Below are positions 37,867 to 50,116 of a stretch of DNA of 64,000 nt, one piece after another. A program made the position numbers and the translations under genes. The notes under the pieces are model-generated. The model was not told the DNA's origin, ran no database searches, and was given only the letters and a program-made list of their open reading frames with translations. Every line of letters starts with the position of its first letter. Position 1 is the stretch's first letter. This DNA is from Bemisia tabaci (Eukaryota; Arthropoda; Insecta; Hemiptera; Aleyrodidae), in NCBI RefSeq assembly GCF_918797505.1, contig NC_092800.1, positions 47,013,022 to 47,077,021 on the forward strand. The letters run 5' to 3'.

Positions 37867-38115
37867 ATGCACTCCATTGAATTGCAAAAGCAAAATGCCA
37901 ACGGTTTTCGACAGAAGAAACGGGACTCAGCCTTGGTTGTCAAAACGAATATAAAAATTCAAATTGACATGAAAAAACTAACGGGATTTGTTAAAACGAA
38001 AGCTGGCAATAAGGCCAAAAATTTCGGCAAAACAATTGTAATGGCATCACATGGTAAAATGCTAAAAAAAACAAGCGAAGAAGCTCTAATAAATTCGTAT
38101 TGGAGTGTAGATTAG
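37867..38115 (+). other. Unassigned 82-codon open frame
   Basis: ATG with a lysine-rich product (GFVKTKAGNKAKNFGKT region), stopping at 38113-38115. It lies 300 bp upstream of the unknown gene's exon but is in no evident splice relation. It could be a transposon relic or chance. Confidence 0.2.
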
Positions 38116-38417
38116 AGAAACGCTCCGCTGTTTTCTATTTAGGTGCGTTTTCAATCTCCCTTCAGAAGATAAGAGCCATTGAGATGACAGAGCTCACTCG
38201 CCGAAATTTCAATTATCAATTTTGAGAAAGCTGAACTACCGCTGAAAAAATAAATTATAGAAAAACGATTATCGTCTGTCATGCTTTGGCATCAGAAGCA
38301 TTAGATAGAGGTAGGTATCGCAGATTAATATTTTCTAAATATGTTAGGCCTCTTTCCGCCATGTTGATGCTAAACTGGTGTGCAATTTGAACGTGCATTT
38401 TCTAAAAGTGCTTGTTT

Positions 38418-38888
38418 TGGTCAGGTCCTCTCAGTGGGCGCCCCCAAGTCAAAAGCGTCCTCCGTGCGGTCCAGACAGCGGAGTTTCAAAGCGCCCCCAG
38501 CGCCTATTCCACCTCCACCCGCATCTTCACGTCCGACCCTAGATCCTACACCAATCCCAGATCTTCCATCGTAAACCTATCACTATTGAAGGTCGTCTAG
38601 CTGCCGAGGAGGTAGGGTTCCTGGTCGAGTTGGAGAGGCTTTACAAGCGCTTTCGCCCGGTCCCGGAAGCGGTCAAGGAGATGATCGAGAGAAGCGATGA
38701 ACTCGTCAAGTATTTCAAGGACCGGAACGCGGGGGCGGCGGAGATCGCGAATGAGATACAAAAGATCGCCAAAAACCTCGTAGTCGAAAAAGGTCCATTC
38801 GGAAAGGAGCAGCTGGTCCCTTATACTAACTTCTTACTGGAGTCCGCCCGAAAGAACCATTATTCTGTTCAGGTTATCAAAAATACAG
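38418..38888 (+). CDS. Unrecognised gene, upstream coding exon (apparent frame change inside)
   Basis: This GC-rich, strongly codon-biased exon begins after a good acceptor (CTTGTTTTGGTCAG) and ends at CAG|GTATGAGT in phase 1. From 38543 to 38888 one frame is open and clearly coding (ITIEGRLAAEEVGFLVEL, then many Glu/Lys and hydrophobic residues, predicted mostly helical). Upstream of about 38570 the best coding frame, with G/C third positions, is a different one; it would hit a stop at 38598-38600. A loss of one base, or gain of two, near 38560-38580 would connect the frames. It could be an assembly error, a real lesion, or an alternative acceptor at 38542 or 38560. No initiator exon was identified, so the N-terminus is missing. 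I do not recognise a family. The splice phase matches the exon at 41917. Confidence 0.6.
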
Positions 38889-39948
38889 GTATGAGTCCTT
38901 TCCAGAGACAATTTGAGGGGCTTGGAAGAGAAGGGCATAGATGCACTTTTTTTAAAAAAAATTTGACATTTTAATGATCTCAAGAGGGGGGCCGTTCATA
39001 AATTAGGTCACCTATTTTTTCATTCTTTTGACCCCACCCGAATCTCGCACCGTATCCAATCGCCATCCACTGCTAGACTCCCCATAAAAATTACATCATC
39101 CTTAGCCTCCTCCCCCCTCTTTTAGGAGGGAAACGAAGAAAATCGATAAAATCAGTAGAAATAGTCTGCAGCGTTAAGAAAATGACTAAATCCTTTTGTT
39201 GAGTATTGAATAAGTGTTGTGTTCTCTTAAAAAAGAAAATAATTAAATATACTACTACCTGAAAAATTAACCAACCCAAACTTTATAGCTAAATTGGAAG
39301 GATTAATTGAAAAAGTGTAAAAATTGAGTGAATAAAATATACAGGAAACCAATTTTTGTTTTCAGGAAAGCTTACGTCATTATTGGCTTGACCGTTATTC
39401 CTCCCTTTCACACAACCTCATCCACCACTAGAACCCCCCTACCTCTGCTTGGTGAGGTAATTCATGGACGGCCCCGAAGTAAAACTAGTCTTAATGCATA
39501 TTCTGCGAAAAATTCGCTCCCAAACTCCAATTTTTAAGCATCAAAAAGTCAGTTTGAACTTTCTTTCCGCCAAAAGGATCCATGTGGTTTCGGAACTTCA
39601 AAACACGTATTTTTCGAATGACGTCTCGCCGACGTGACGTGTAGTCGTTTTTTCAATGATGAGAGATGATCGAAGGGTTGGGCAATTAGGTTTCCTCATT
39701 GGAATGCTCGAATGCAACTATTCGTTAGGGGATGTCCGTGCATGTTGCATTTACCAAAATTTGAGGGCGATCTGACCGTGATGCACGTACTTCAAAGCGC
39801 TGTTCGAAATACGACCCTATTTGCTTGTTTTAGAGGGGGGAGGGGCGACAATGGGCTACTACACAAGGTGTGAATTAAACCACTATGCAACATGTTTCCT
39901 CATCAGAATCTCGCGGGGAAAACGAACACACAAAGGGAAGTCTAGAAA

Positions 39949-40274
39949 CAGGGCCGGATTTACAAATAGGCTACAAAAGCTGTAGCCTAGGGCGCAACAT
40001 TTTTGAGAATTTTTTTTTCTTTCTAAATTTAACTAGTCTTTCGTTACTTTTTATTTTCCAAAACCAACTTGCAAACTTGCAAACCTCAAAACAGTTAAAA
40101 ATCGTGTTTTTTAAAGGTGAATTTGAACATTTTCCTGACACCCTAACACCCCCCCCCCTCCTTTCTAGAGGGGAGGGGCGCCTGGGACCCCCCCCCCCCC
40201 CCCAAGAGCGCCTACTTTTAAGGGCGCCACCCTAAGTTTAGCCCAGGGGCGCTAAAAATGTAAATCCGGCCCCG
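39949..40274. mobile_element. hAT-like MITE (CAGGGCCGGATTTA family), copy 2
   Basis: Ends CAGGGCCGGATTTACA and TGTAAATCCGGCCCCG are flanked by an 8-bp TSD, TCTAGAAA (39941-39948, 40275-40282). The element lies in the intron of the unrecognised plus-strand gene. The interior differs from copy 1, with a C-rich tract at 40187-40203. Confidence 0.85.
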
Positions 40275-40477
40275 TCTAGAAATCAACTCTTAAACAAGAT
40301 TTGCTTAATATTAACATTGCTCTCAAATGGCAAAAATAAATATGACGTCATTCGTTCGGTGTACCTTCCCTTTAATCTATGTTAAAAGTACTTTTCAATA
40401 TCTTTTTTAGGAGTTGGTGGCCGAGCTTCCAGTTGTGTGATTCGTTCTTTACGTAAGATCTTCTTGAAGAATACGGT

Positions 40478-41624
40478 CGGCTAACTTTTTAACGGTTCGA
40501 GATAGAAAAATGAAACTTTGGGAATGTTCCTATCTCAAAGGGGACCATCTTATGGGGGAGTCAAAATTTTGGTCCCCCCTAAGGGAGGGGGCGGGGGGCC
40601 CCCAACTTTTTTTTTCAAATGGCAACCCCTATCTTGTGATACCTCATTCGAAAGACCATAAAAAACTAAGAATTTTGGCGCAAACCGCAGATCAATATCT
40701 TAATTTTTGACCGAGTTATGATAGGATCAAAGGTCAAATTTGACCTATTTTCAAAAAATCACAACTCCGGTTCAAATTATCGTAAAGAAAAAAATAAAAC
40801 GGGAAAATTTACTAATTGTGTTCGCTTTTTTGTAAAAATTGCAGAAATCACTTCGAACTAATTTTAAGGGGGGGTTCGGACCCCCAAATACGTCAATTCA
40901 AAGGTCATTCAATTTTCCCGCGAAATAAGCCAATTTCCCCTAGATTTGCCTCCACATTATCTCAGTAAGGTCAAAATCAGTTCAACATTACGTTGGGCAA
41001 GTCCCCAAATTTCAGGAAAAGTTAAAAAAAACGCAATTTAAGGTAATTAAATTTGACCGTTTAAATTGGTTTTTTTTTAACTTTTCCTGAAATTTGGGGA
41101 CTTGCCCAACGTAATGTTGAACTGATTTTGACCTTACTGAGATAATGTGGAGGCAAATCTAGGGGAAATTGGCTTATTTCGCGGGAAAATTGAATGACCT
41201 TTGAATTGACGTATTTGGGGGTCCGAACCCCCCCTTAAAATTAGTTCGAAGTGATTTCTGCAATTTTTACAAAAAAGCGAAAACAATTGGTAAATTTTCC
41301 CGTTTTATTTTTTTCTTTACGATAATTTGAACCGGAGTTGTGATTTTTTGAAAATAGGTCAAATTTGACCTTTGATCCTATCATAACTCGGTCAAAAATT
41401 AAGATATTGATCTGCGGTTTGCGCCAAAATTCTTAGTTTTTTATGGTCTTTCGAATGAGGTATCACAAGATAGGGGTTGCCATTTGAAAAAAAAAGTTGG
41501 GGGCCCCCCGCCCCCTCCCTTAGGGGGGACCAAAATTTTGACTCCCCCATAAGATGGTCCCCTTTGAGATAGGAACATTCCCAAAGTTTCATTTTTCTAT
41601 CTCGAACCGTTCAAAAGTTAGCCG
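40478..41624. repeat. 1.15-kb near-perfect inverted repeat (hairpin) in an intron
   Basis: Left arm 40478-about 41031 and right arm about 41070-41624 are complementary with only a few mismatches, with a spacer of about 40 bp. The same 66-residue open frame appears on the plus strand at 40510-40710 and the minus strand at 41592-41392, confirming identity. Block order (ACTTTGGGAATGTTCCT, the GGGG/CCCC runs, the CAAATGGCAACCCCT block) matches, more distantly, the TIRs of the element at 59145-61509, so they belong to one family. Transcription through this intron would give a long hairpin RNA. Confidence 0.85.
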
Positions 41625-41916
41625 TATACGTGTAACCGTGACAATTTCTTTAAGTTCAGACTCTGTCTAGTCTCCGATTGTTAACAAATCCGTGTGAGGA
41701 GGGAGATTTTAAAAAAGTCACGAAAAATGTTCTAAATTGATCCACACTGACACGAATTGCCCCATAAGAAGATGAACTTTAAACCGTTTGCCTACCTCCA
41801 ATTGAGTAACTGATGCAGATGCTCTCTGCTTCAAAGTTTACCCTTGGTTGAAGCATCCTCTTTTAACGCGTTCCGTGGCACTGAATGCGTTGTTTTAAAG
41901 TTGTCTCTTTCTCTAG

Positions 41917-42053
41917 GTCCTGAAGACAGTAGAGGTTTCTACACACGGCAAATTGAGGTGCTCCAACAGTTAGAAACGGAAATCCTGCTCGAACTCAAGA
42001 GGAAGCTTAGGCCGCTTAGAAGTCTTTCAAAGAAACTCGATGTTTACTTTTAA
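41917..42053 (+). CDS. Unrecognised gene, terminal coding exon
   Basis: The acceptor TTGTCTCTTTCTCTAG has a good pyrimidine tract. The exon supplies GT to a split Gly codon, matching the phase-1 donor at 38888. It encodes 45 residues rich in Glu, Leu, Arg and Lys, including RGFYTRQIEVLQQLE, likely a helix or short coiled coil, and then stops at TAA 42051-42053. An AATAAA-like signal occurs about 0.6 kb downstream (near 42686). The intron (38889-41916, 3,028 bp) contains a hAT-like MITE (39949-40274) and the long hairpin (40478-41624). Function is unknown. Confidence 0.6.
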
Positions 42054-43842
42054 CCCTCAAGACTTTCGGATTCGTACAATAATTACTGGGCTACCGCTCA
42101 TTTGATTAGTTCAGCTGAAACCTCACCGGAGGATTTGAGTGTCGAGTTAATCGGAATAACGATTTTTTTTTCTTAAATTAATTCCATTTGAACGTTGTTA
42201 AAAAATATTCTTCGCATGAGAGGTTTCTGTCAATCCTCTCAAAAATGTGTAAAATATGACACCGAAAAAAAAAAAATAATTGTGGCATTTATTACAAAAA
42301 ATTTTCGGTGTAGAACTTTCGTAAACTTAGTTAAAAGTATTTTAAGATCATTTAGGTATCCAGAGTGAACGTGTAATGAATCGATTTTTTTCCAATTACA
42401 AATATTGCATCACTGATCGTGAAATGTTTTTTCTTCGAACCCCGTTTATTATTTTGAGAGTCCATTATAGATTGCATCTACCACTTCTGGAAAATCTTCT
42501 TCAAAAATTATATTAATATTATAACCGCAACTGATATCCAATCTGTTGACCGAAGACCGTAGAATTTCTTCTCCCATTCTAATAGTGTCAGTACGGAATC
42601 TTTGACGGAAATTATTATTTTGCAAGGACAAATATTTTCATAGCAATTTTCTGGCCTTAAAAAATAAGCCTTAATACGAACTTATTGAAATAAAATATTG
42701 AATTGAGGGTATGAAATGAGCACTGAGCAGCCTTTTTTCCGTCAATGATTACTTGATAAATCGACTTGATGGATCGAATCAGGTGGCTTTCGTAGAAATT
42801 CTATCGATCTATGTAGCGATTGCTTTTCCCATAATCTGAGGGTCGTCTCAAGAAATAAAGACGTGATAACTAAGTACTTAGAAATATTTAAATGATAACA
42901 TACGTAGTTTTCTAAATTATATTATCAATTTAGTCGTATTTTACCAACCCTGATTTCTTTTCAAACCCATGACTCCCGATGGAGCGTCTTCAAAAGCGGT
43001 CAGGTACTTCTATCAGGAATACCTTGAAACTTCATCAAATTATGACTTAAAAAAATGTCGAATCAGCAGGATTTTTAGCTCGAATGTAAAACTAGTTACT
43101 TTGATGATACAGTGATGCAAAGTTCACAAGTTCAGCATGTATTCGACACGCAACTATAATTTAACAATCACCAAAGCAGCTTCCAGCTCAAGCGGAAAAT
43201 TTCAAGAGAGGTTATACTTCATCACTACCACATGCCAGTAAATTACTTGGCTTCCATGAAATAGGGCAAGAAAAACCCTTTTTCATTGTGCGAGGCCGCG
43301 GTCCCTGTTACTTGCAGTTGGTAAATCTGGTCGTGCTAATTGATCCGTAGTCCGTACGTCTAATTTGCCAGATAATTTGTTTTATAATGACTTTTTATCA
43401 TGCGAGTCACGTTAGCCTCTCAGTGTATTAGGAGTGGCAGCATTACAAAAAAAGCATATGTTCTACAAATGAGGTCGTAACATCTCACATGAAATTCCTC
43501 TTGACATTTCCGAAATATATGAAAAACAATTAGTAATATACGTGTAATACTTTTTTAATTGCAGACTATCAAGTTGAATGATTAAAATTCTGACAACATT
43601 TTTTGGAGACATCTTTTTATTCATATTTACATTTACACATTCTTATCACACTTAGTATTAATTCAAATGAAAATAATTCAAAGCAATAATTGTTTTAATT
43701 TTTGCGTATATTGTTTGATATTCTAAAAAATCTTCAACTTTGGATGTACAGCGACACGAACGATAGACGAATGTAACGTACCTCGTTTGTCACAATGAAA
43801 ATCAGCAAAAGTTTATTCTTCTGCACGATAGGCAACGCTCAA
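42054..43842. other. Downstream of the unknown gene; one weak minus frame
   Basis: The minus frame 42631-42449 (MGEEILRSSVNRLDISCG...) looks protein-like at its C-terminus but is short and lacks a clear acceptor. Otherwise AT-rich and featureless. Confidence 0.3.
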
Positions 43843-43850
43843 ACTAAGTG

Positions 43851-46834
43851 CAGGCCCGCCACATCCCATCTCGGGCCCTGGTACCAGTTTTAAGGTCCGG
43901 GCCCCAAGCACGGAGGGGGGCGGGGGTCCGAGGGGCACCTCCCGAGAAATTTTAGAATTTATACGACTAATCGGACGCTTTTTGAAGCTTCCATAAAGAA
44001 TTTTTCCATCAGTTTCTGCGGAATAATTATGTTTTTTTTTCTACTTTCAGCACAAAATACTTGCGAATTGGCGCATTCAAAACATCTGGAAAATTTGTAT
44101 TTTTATTTTTTTTTTTTTTTTTGGGGGGGGGGCATATGATACTATTTTCAGTTCTAAGAGGGCCAGGCCCTCCTGGACTCCCCCTTCGTTTGTCTATGGC
44201 AAGGGAGTTGAGCCATGAGCCATTGAAGTCGAGGATGCCCAGACTGGAGACTCTTAGCATCTGACGACGGAAGAAAATGAAACGCAGTTACTAAAAATAT
44301 CCCTCTGTACTGAAAATCTTGAAAATAGATAGACATTTTCCAAGAAGTATACTTCTCTGAAAATTTAAGAAGAATTCTAGAGTGCCCCAGCGTGTTTCTG
44401 AAAATCTGTTCACCTTTTGCGAGATTTTTAGGGTAAATTTTTCACTTTTTCTTACGAAACAAGGGTTGCATGTGAATTCGTAATGGTTTTTCATGGGTAA
44501 CACGGGCCTTCTCCGGAGCCCGGGCCCCGGTACCAAGGACCCAGTATCCCCGCCTTGTGCCGGGGCTGCCTTCATGCACGCTAGGCTTGTCGATTTCCTT
44601 TGACATTTTTGCAGTGGTGAATGCAGAGCTGAAGTGCGCTACACCTAGAATTGTATTTAGCAAATGGATAGTTTTTCTACGAGGATTAAAAATAGACGAG
44701 TGGTACGGAATATAACAAAAGAATATGAATTATGCAAAACGATAATCCGGGTATCGGAACTTGGCTGTTTTGAAAACGCCTTCAAATGCGGCGTGATACC
44801 TCGCGCATTCCGGAGAGTTCAAATAGTTGTATCATTGCGCCTTAGAAATGTGACGGAAGATTACAATTGATATAGCCTTCATGCACGCTGGCCTTTTCGA
44901 TTTCCGTTAACATTTTTGTAGTCATGAATGCGCTTAAGTGCGCTTCAGCTAGAATTGTATTTAGCAAATGGGTAATTTTTATAGGAGGATTATAATTAAA
45001 CAAGTCGTTATAAATTGAAACAAAATAATATGAACTATGGAAAACGATTATTCCGATAACGGAACTTGGCTGTTTTGAAAACGCCTTCAAATGCGGCGTG
45101 ATACCTCACGCATGCCGGAGAGTTCAAATAATTGTATCATTGCGCCGTAAGAATGTGACGGAAGATTTAAATGGAAATAGCCTCCATGCACGCTGGGCGT
45201 GTCCATTTCCTTAGGCATTTTTAAAGTGGTGAATGCACAGCTGAAGTGCGCTCCAGCTAGAATTGTATTTAGCAAATGGATAGTTTTTCTACGAGGATTA
45301 AAAATAAACGAGTGGTACGGAATATAACAAAAGAATATGAACTATGCAAAACGATAATCCGGGTATCGGAACTTGGCTGTTTTGAAAACGCCTTCAAATG
45401 CGGCGTGATACCTCGCGCATTCCGGAGAGTTCAAATAGTTGTATCATTGCGCCTTAGAAATGTGACGGAAGATTACCATTGATATAGCCTTCATGCACGC
45501 TGGCCTTTTCGATTTCCGTTAACATTTTTGTAGTCATGAATGCGCTTAAGTGCGCTTCAGCTAGAATTGTATATAGCAAATGGGTAATTTTTATAGGAGG
45601 ATTATAATTAAACAAGTCGTTATAAATTGAAACAAAATAATATGAACTCTGCAAAACGATTATTCCGATAACGGAACTTGGCTGTTTTGAAAACGCCTTC
45701 AAATGCGGCGTGATACCTCACGCATTCCGGAGAGTTCAAATAGTTGTATCATTGCGCCGTAAGAATGTGACGGAAGATTTAAATGGAGATAGCCTCCATG
45801 CACGCTGGGCTTGTCGATTTCCTCTGAAATTTTTGCAGTGGTGAATGCATAGCTGAAGTGCGCTTCAGCTAGAATTGTATTTAGCAAATCGGTGGTTTTT
45901 CTACGAGGATTAAAAATAGACGAGTGGTACGGAATATAACAAAAGAATATGAACTATGCAAAACGATAATCCGGGTATCGGAACTTGGCTGTTTTGAAAA
46001 CGCCTTCAAATGCGGCGTGATACCTCACGCATTCCGGAGAGTTCAAATAGTTGTATCATTGCGCCGTATGAATGTGACGGAAGATTTAAATGGAAATAGC
46101 CTTCATGCAGGCTCGCCACATCCCATCTCGGGCTCTGGTACCAGTTTCAAGGTCCGGGCCCCAAGCACGGATGGGGGGAGCCCGAGGGGCATCCCCCGAG
46201 AAATTTTAAAATTTAAACGACTAATCGGACGCATTTTGAAGCTTCCATAAAGAATTTTTCCATCAGTTTCTGCGAAATAATCATGTTTTTTTTTTCCTAC
46301 TTTCAGCACAAAATACTTGCGAATTGGCGCATTCAAAACATCTGGAAAATTTGTATTTTTATTTTTATTTTTTTTTTTTGGGGGGGGGGGGCATATGATA
46401 CTAATTTCAGTTCTAAGAGGGCCAGGCCCTCCTGGACTCCCCCTTCGTTTGTCTATGGCAAGGGAGTTGAGCCATGAGCCATTGAAGTTGAGGATGCCCA
46501 GACTGGAGACTCTTAGCATCTGACGACGGAAGAAAATGAAACGCAGTTACTAAAAATATCCCTCTGTACTGAAAATCTTGAAAATAGATAGACATTTTCC
46601 AAGAAGTATACTTCTTTGAAAATTTAAGAAGAATTCTAGAGTGCCCCAGCGTGTTTCTGAAAATCTATTCACCTTTTGCGAGATTTTTAGGGTAAATTTT
46701 TCACTTTTTCTTACGAAACAAGGATTGCATGTGAATTCGTAGTGGTTTTTCACGGGTAACACTGGCCCCCTCTTGGGCCCGGGCCCCGGTAGGGACCCAG
46801 TATCCCCCCCCCCCCCCCCCTTGTGGCGGGCCTG
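43851..46834. mobile_element. hAT-like non-autonomous element carrying a satellite-like array
   Basis: Terminal inverted repeats are CAGGCCCGCCAC (43851) and GTGGCGGGCCTG (to 46834). They are flanked by a perfect 8-bp duplication, ACTAAGTG, at 43843-43850 and 46835-46842. An 8-bp TSD with CAGG termini fits hAT. Inside, an end block of about 710 bp (43851-44560) is repeated in direct orientation at the other end (46108-46780, offset 2,259 bp). Tandem repeats lie between. No transposase is present. Confidence 0.85.
44566..46106. repeat. Satellite-like tandem array, about 306-bp monomer with 612-bp dimer period
   Basis: The marker GTATTTAGCAAATGG recurs near 44654, 44957, 45266, 45569 and 45878. 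Neighbouring monomers differ (GATAGTTTTTCTACG versus GGTAATTTTTATAGG) while every second one matches, giving a higher-order 612-bp A-B period. The short repeated open frames here are repeat artefacts, not genes. Confidence 0.85.
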
Positions 46835-46842
46835 ACTAAGTG

Positions 46843-47823
46843 GAGGAGAAAAACAGACGAGGCCCTTAGTTACTATCGCATGCGACGAGGTTACACATAT
46901 TTCATTTTAATGCTTGTAAGCAACTATTCGGGCTCCATGGATGAACGCATTGCCTACGCACGGAAGTGAAGGCGTTTTGACGCTCCAGGCACTACTCGCG
47001 ACACCCGCGGCGCAAGGCGCGGTTGTGCGTTGTACTGTGAGGTGCGTGAACTGCATGAGGGTGCTATACTTGTTTCCTCTTACGTCATAACTTAATTTGA
47101 TCGTCACCCATTGTACCGATACGGTAAACTTTCACTGATTTGTATCTAAAAAATGCTCTGATTGTTTAACTGAATTGCAACCTGTCCTTTCTGAAATGTG
47201 GGCTACAGCTTCTACTTTCACTGACCTAAGAACGAAAAATTCAGCAATTTTTTTTTCAAAACCATGGTAGAACTCAATTCTAGAGGATTTTGTGAGCCCA
47301 TAAATGAAGCACAGCACTATGTGGGTGCCGATATAATAAAATTACAAACATTTTTACGAGTCGCCGTGCCGTGTCTTTTTTGTTTCGGTTGGTAAAACTA
47401 GGGTTAACCCTGAGATAGAGACACCGCATGTGCTGACGAAGAGAGGTACATACATCTTGTTTGGACACTCTCACTGGATCGAGAATTTGACAACTGTGAT
47501 TATGGGTCAAATACGTGCCGTTCGTAGACACCACGCTCCTGTATCGTTCTCCCGCACACGGCACGGCACAGCGAGTCATAGCACGGTTTTTGTGTATTCA
47601 TTCTCAGTTCCCGCCAAAGCCCAAACGACTCGAATGAAGGACTTCCGAACAGCCAACTGAACGTGCTTTTACTTCGATACTACAACCAACGATGAGGTTT
47701 TATACGTACGTATCATTTTGCTCTCACTCGAAAGCACGATCTATGGCCCTGTGAGTCAATGACCAGAAGCCAATCTTGCAGGTGCGCTGTTTTCCGTAAG
47801 ATTATACAACTATATGCGTCGAT
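46843..47823. other. No gene supported
   Basis: A patch at 46930-47060 with GAAGGCGTTTTGACGCTCC and GCGACACCCGCGGCGC resembles the GC-rich cores of the repeats here. Overlapping frames at 47280-47660 on both strands are unassigned. Confidence 0.4.
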
Positions 47824-48073
47824 AGTTAAGGAACAATACCTCCTACCTGCAAACTGACAATTTTGCATAACAAAGTAGAAAATTCGCTATTTATGTAATT
47901 TTGTGGTTGGATCTGTTTTTTTTCATACATTACAGTGTCTTTACAACGCACCCATGCGGAATTGAAAATAAACTAAAAACATAAAATTAAATTTTTTGTC
48001 AAAAATAACTGACTCATAAATAAATTAACTCATTTTTGTCAAAATTTCCAGTTAGGCGGTATTGTTCCTTAGT
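47824..48073. mobile_element. 250-bp MITE
   Basis: AGTTAAGGAACAATACCTCC at the left pairs with GGCGGTATTGTTCCTTAGT at the right; inner CTGACAATTTTG pairs with CAAAATTTCCAG. Confidence 0.6.
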
Positions 48074-48460
48074 CCACGATATCGGTGGAAAAAACTGCGG
48101 AACCGCTCTGTATCTCCGTTTGCAAATTTGCAGACTTCCTGCCATGCATAAACGTTTCCGTGGGAAAATAGTATCGATATAATTTCTAGAAAACTTCTTC
48201 AATTTTTCTTCTCTGTTAGCAGAATATTCTGTATTTTCAAGATATGAAGCTTTTCCTCTGAAAGAAAAATAAAATAGGAGCAGAATCGTAATTTGAATGC
48301 CGCAATGAAGATACATGGTCTCGCACTTTTGCCATCGATATTGCATTGTCATAGAGCAGCGGAATCTAGGCTCTTTGAGGACTTTCTGAGTGTCATATAC
48401 TTTTATAGTGCTACTTTCGTTTTGCATTCATATCACTCGGTGTTTTTGGGTGCTATATGT

Positions 48461-48911
48461 ATATGTTGCAGGCAAATAGTCAAATCAGGCATTTTATTAA
48501 ATGCCTAGGCGATAATAGTCAAATATTCTTACTTAGACTGAAATTCTGATTATTTTACTGATTGCGAACGAAATGGCTCTTTGATCACGTGAGAAAGAAT
48601 TCTGTATGAAAACTTGCTTCATACGATCATAAATACGTTTTTTTTAGTCCTTGAATGCAAGTTTATCTCAAAATATGCAGCACTTCATAAAATAAACAGT
48701 TTTCACAGTTTGGACGGGTGAAGAAACATTAGAAGCATTTTTGAACGGGAAACACAATGACACTTTATACTTTGACGGATTTTTAGTCTCAAAATATTGA
48801 AAAATAGGAAGGTCTATGTGAAAACATTAAAAACCTCGTAAACTTCAAAAATTTAGGTACCTGCCTAGGCATTTGATAAAATGCCTGATTTGACTATTTG
48901 CCTGCGACATA
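48461..48911. mobile_element. MITE inside one unit of a tandem duplication
   Basis: ATATGTTGCAGGCAAATAGTC...TTAAATGCCTAGGC faces its complement (GCCTAGGCATTTGATAAAATGCC...CCTGCGACATAT). The flanks, 48384-48458 plus 48912-48985, form one unit that matches the uninterrupted unit at 48988-49110. Confidence 0.65.
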
Positions 48912-49812
48912 TAAACTCCGACGCCGAATTTCACTCCTCGATTATTAACAGTATTAAGGAGCTAATACTTTATCCACTCTTCTTTCGGAGAGCCATACGC
49001 ATTTATAGTGCTAATCTCACCTTACATTCATATCACTCGTGATGTTTAGGCACTCTATAGACTCCGGCGTCGAATACATTTAGCTCCTCGATATTTAGCA
49101 GAGCACTACTCCATTTTACAAAAAGATAATGCGAGACCTTGGCACCTTGGCCCCTAGTCGTGACTATTACTTTCTTACGATTGCAGTAGAATCCCATAGG
49201 CGGATGTATAAGTGTGTTGAGACACATAACTAAGGATGAGTGACTAGCCGAGGCCGTGACACCAAGTTCACAGTGCGGGTGCGCAGGAGCCTGTCTAGGT
49301 GTCGATTACCCCCCCCACGGTCCTCCCTACATCAGCATCAAGTTCCTTACTCCAGTGAACCACTGACCTCTTCCAACATCCTTCAACGTTTGCACGGAAT
49401 GGAACGCGAATCTTGAAAAGCACTTTGCACCCATGTATACGCCTCCAGGGTGTCCGAGTTTGAGGGTCACCTTCGAATTTTGATGATGGTACCCAAATCG
49501 TTGAAATATAACCACTTAACTTAACTAGTTGAACTATAAAAATAAGATTTCACTAAAGAAAAATATTGTAAAATAATTTTTAAGGGTTGCGCACCGCCGA
49601 CACCACCCCCCCAGCCTCGGGCCAAATTATTTTGCCCATTTGACGATTTTTTTCTTACAACATTAGAATTGAGCAAGAGCTTTAAACATTTCACAGTGAG
49701 AGAGTATGTTAGGGTACTTTTAATGAAAATTATTACTCCCGTCATCATACGTTCCCATCATTTGCTATAAACCCTCAAAATGGATCTCATCTTAAATGGA
49801 TGGATTTAATCT

Positions 49813-50116
49813 TTACGGAAATTTATTTACCTTTTTATCCCGATGAGCTAAGTTGATGAGTGATTAGACTATGATCATTTCGGAAATTAATCCATCTTCA
49901 GGTCTTCTTGAAACACTATGAAGATTTTATCGCGGCGCGACACGTCACATGGTAAAAATTTGACGTGTAAAAGTATGCCATGTGACGTGTCGCGCCGCGA
50001 TAAAATCTTCATAGTGTTTCAAGAAGACCTGAAGATGGATTAATTTCCGAAATGATCAAAGTCTAATCACTCATCAACTTAGCTCATCGGGATAAAACGG
50101 TAAATAAATTTCCGTA
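49813..50116. mobile_element. 305-bp near-perfect hairpin element
   Basis: TTACGGAAATTTATTTACC at the left and GGTAAATAAATTTCCGTAA at the right mark the ends. The arms pair through CGGCGCGACACGTCACATGG up to a short centre near 49965. The word GGATTTAATCTTTA occurs just left (49803) and again at 50148. Confidence 0.75.

Noticed and set aside
40510..41592. Identical 66-codon frames on opposite strands
   Set aside because: They are mirror images produced by the hairpin arms, not genes.
44027..46762. Repeated small frames (STRIKNRRVVRNITKEY type)
   Set aside because: They follow tandem-repeat monomers and the duplicated ends of a hAT-like element; repetition explains them.
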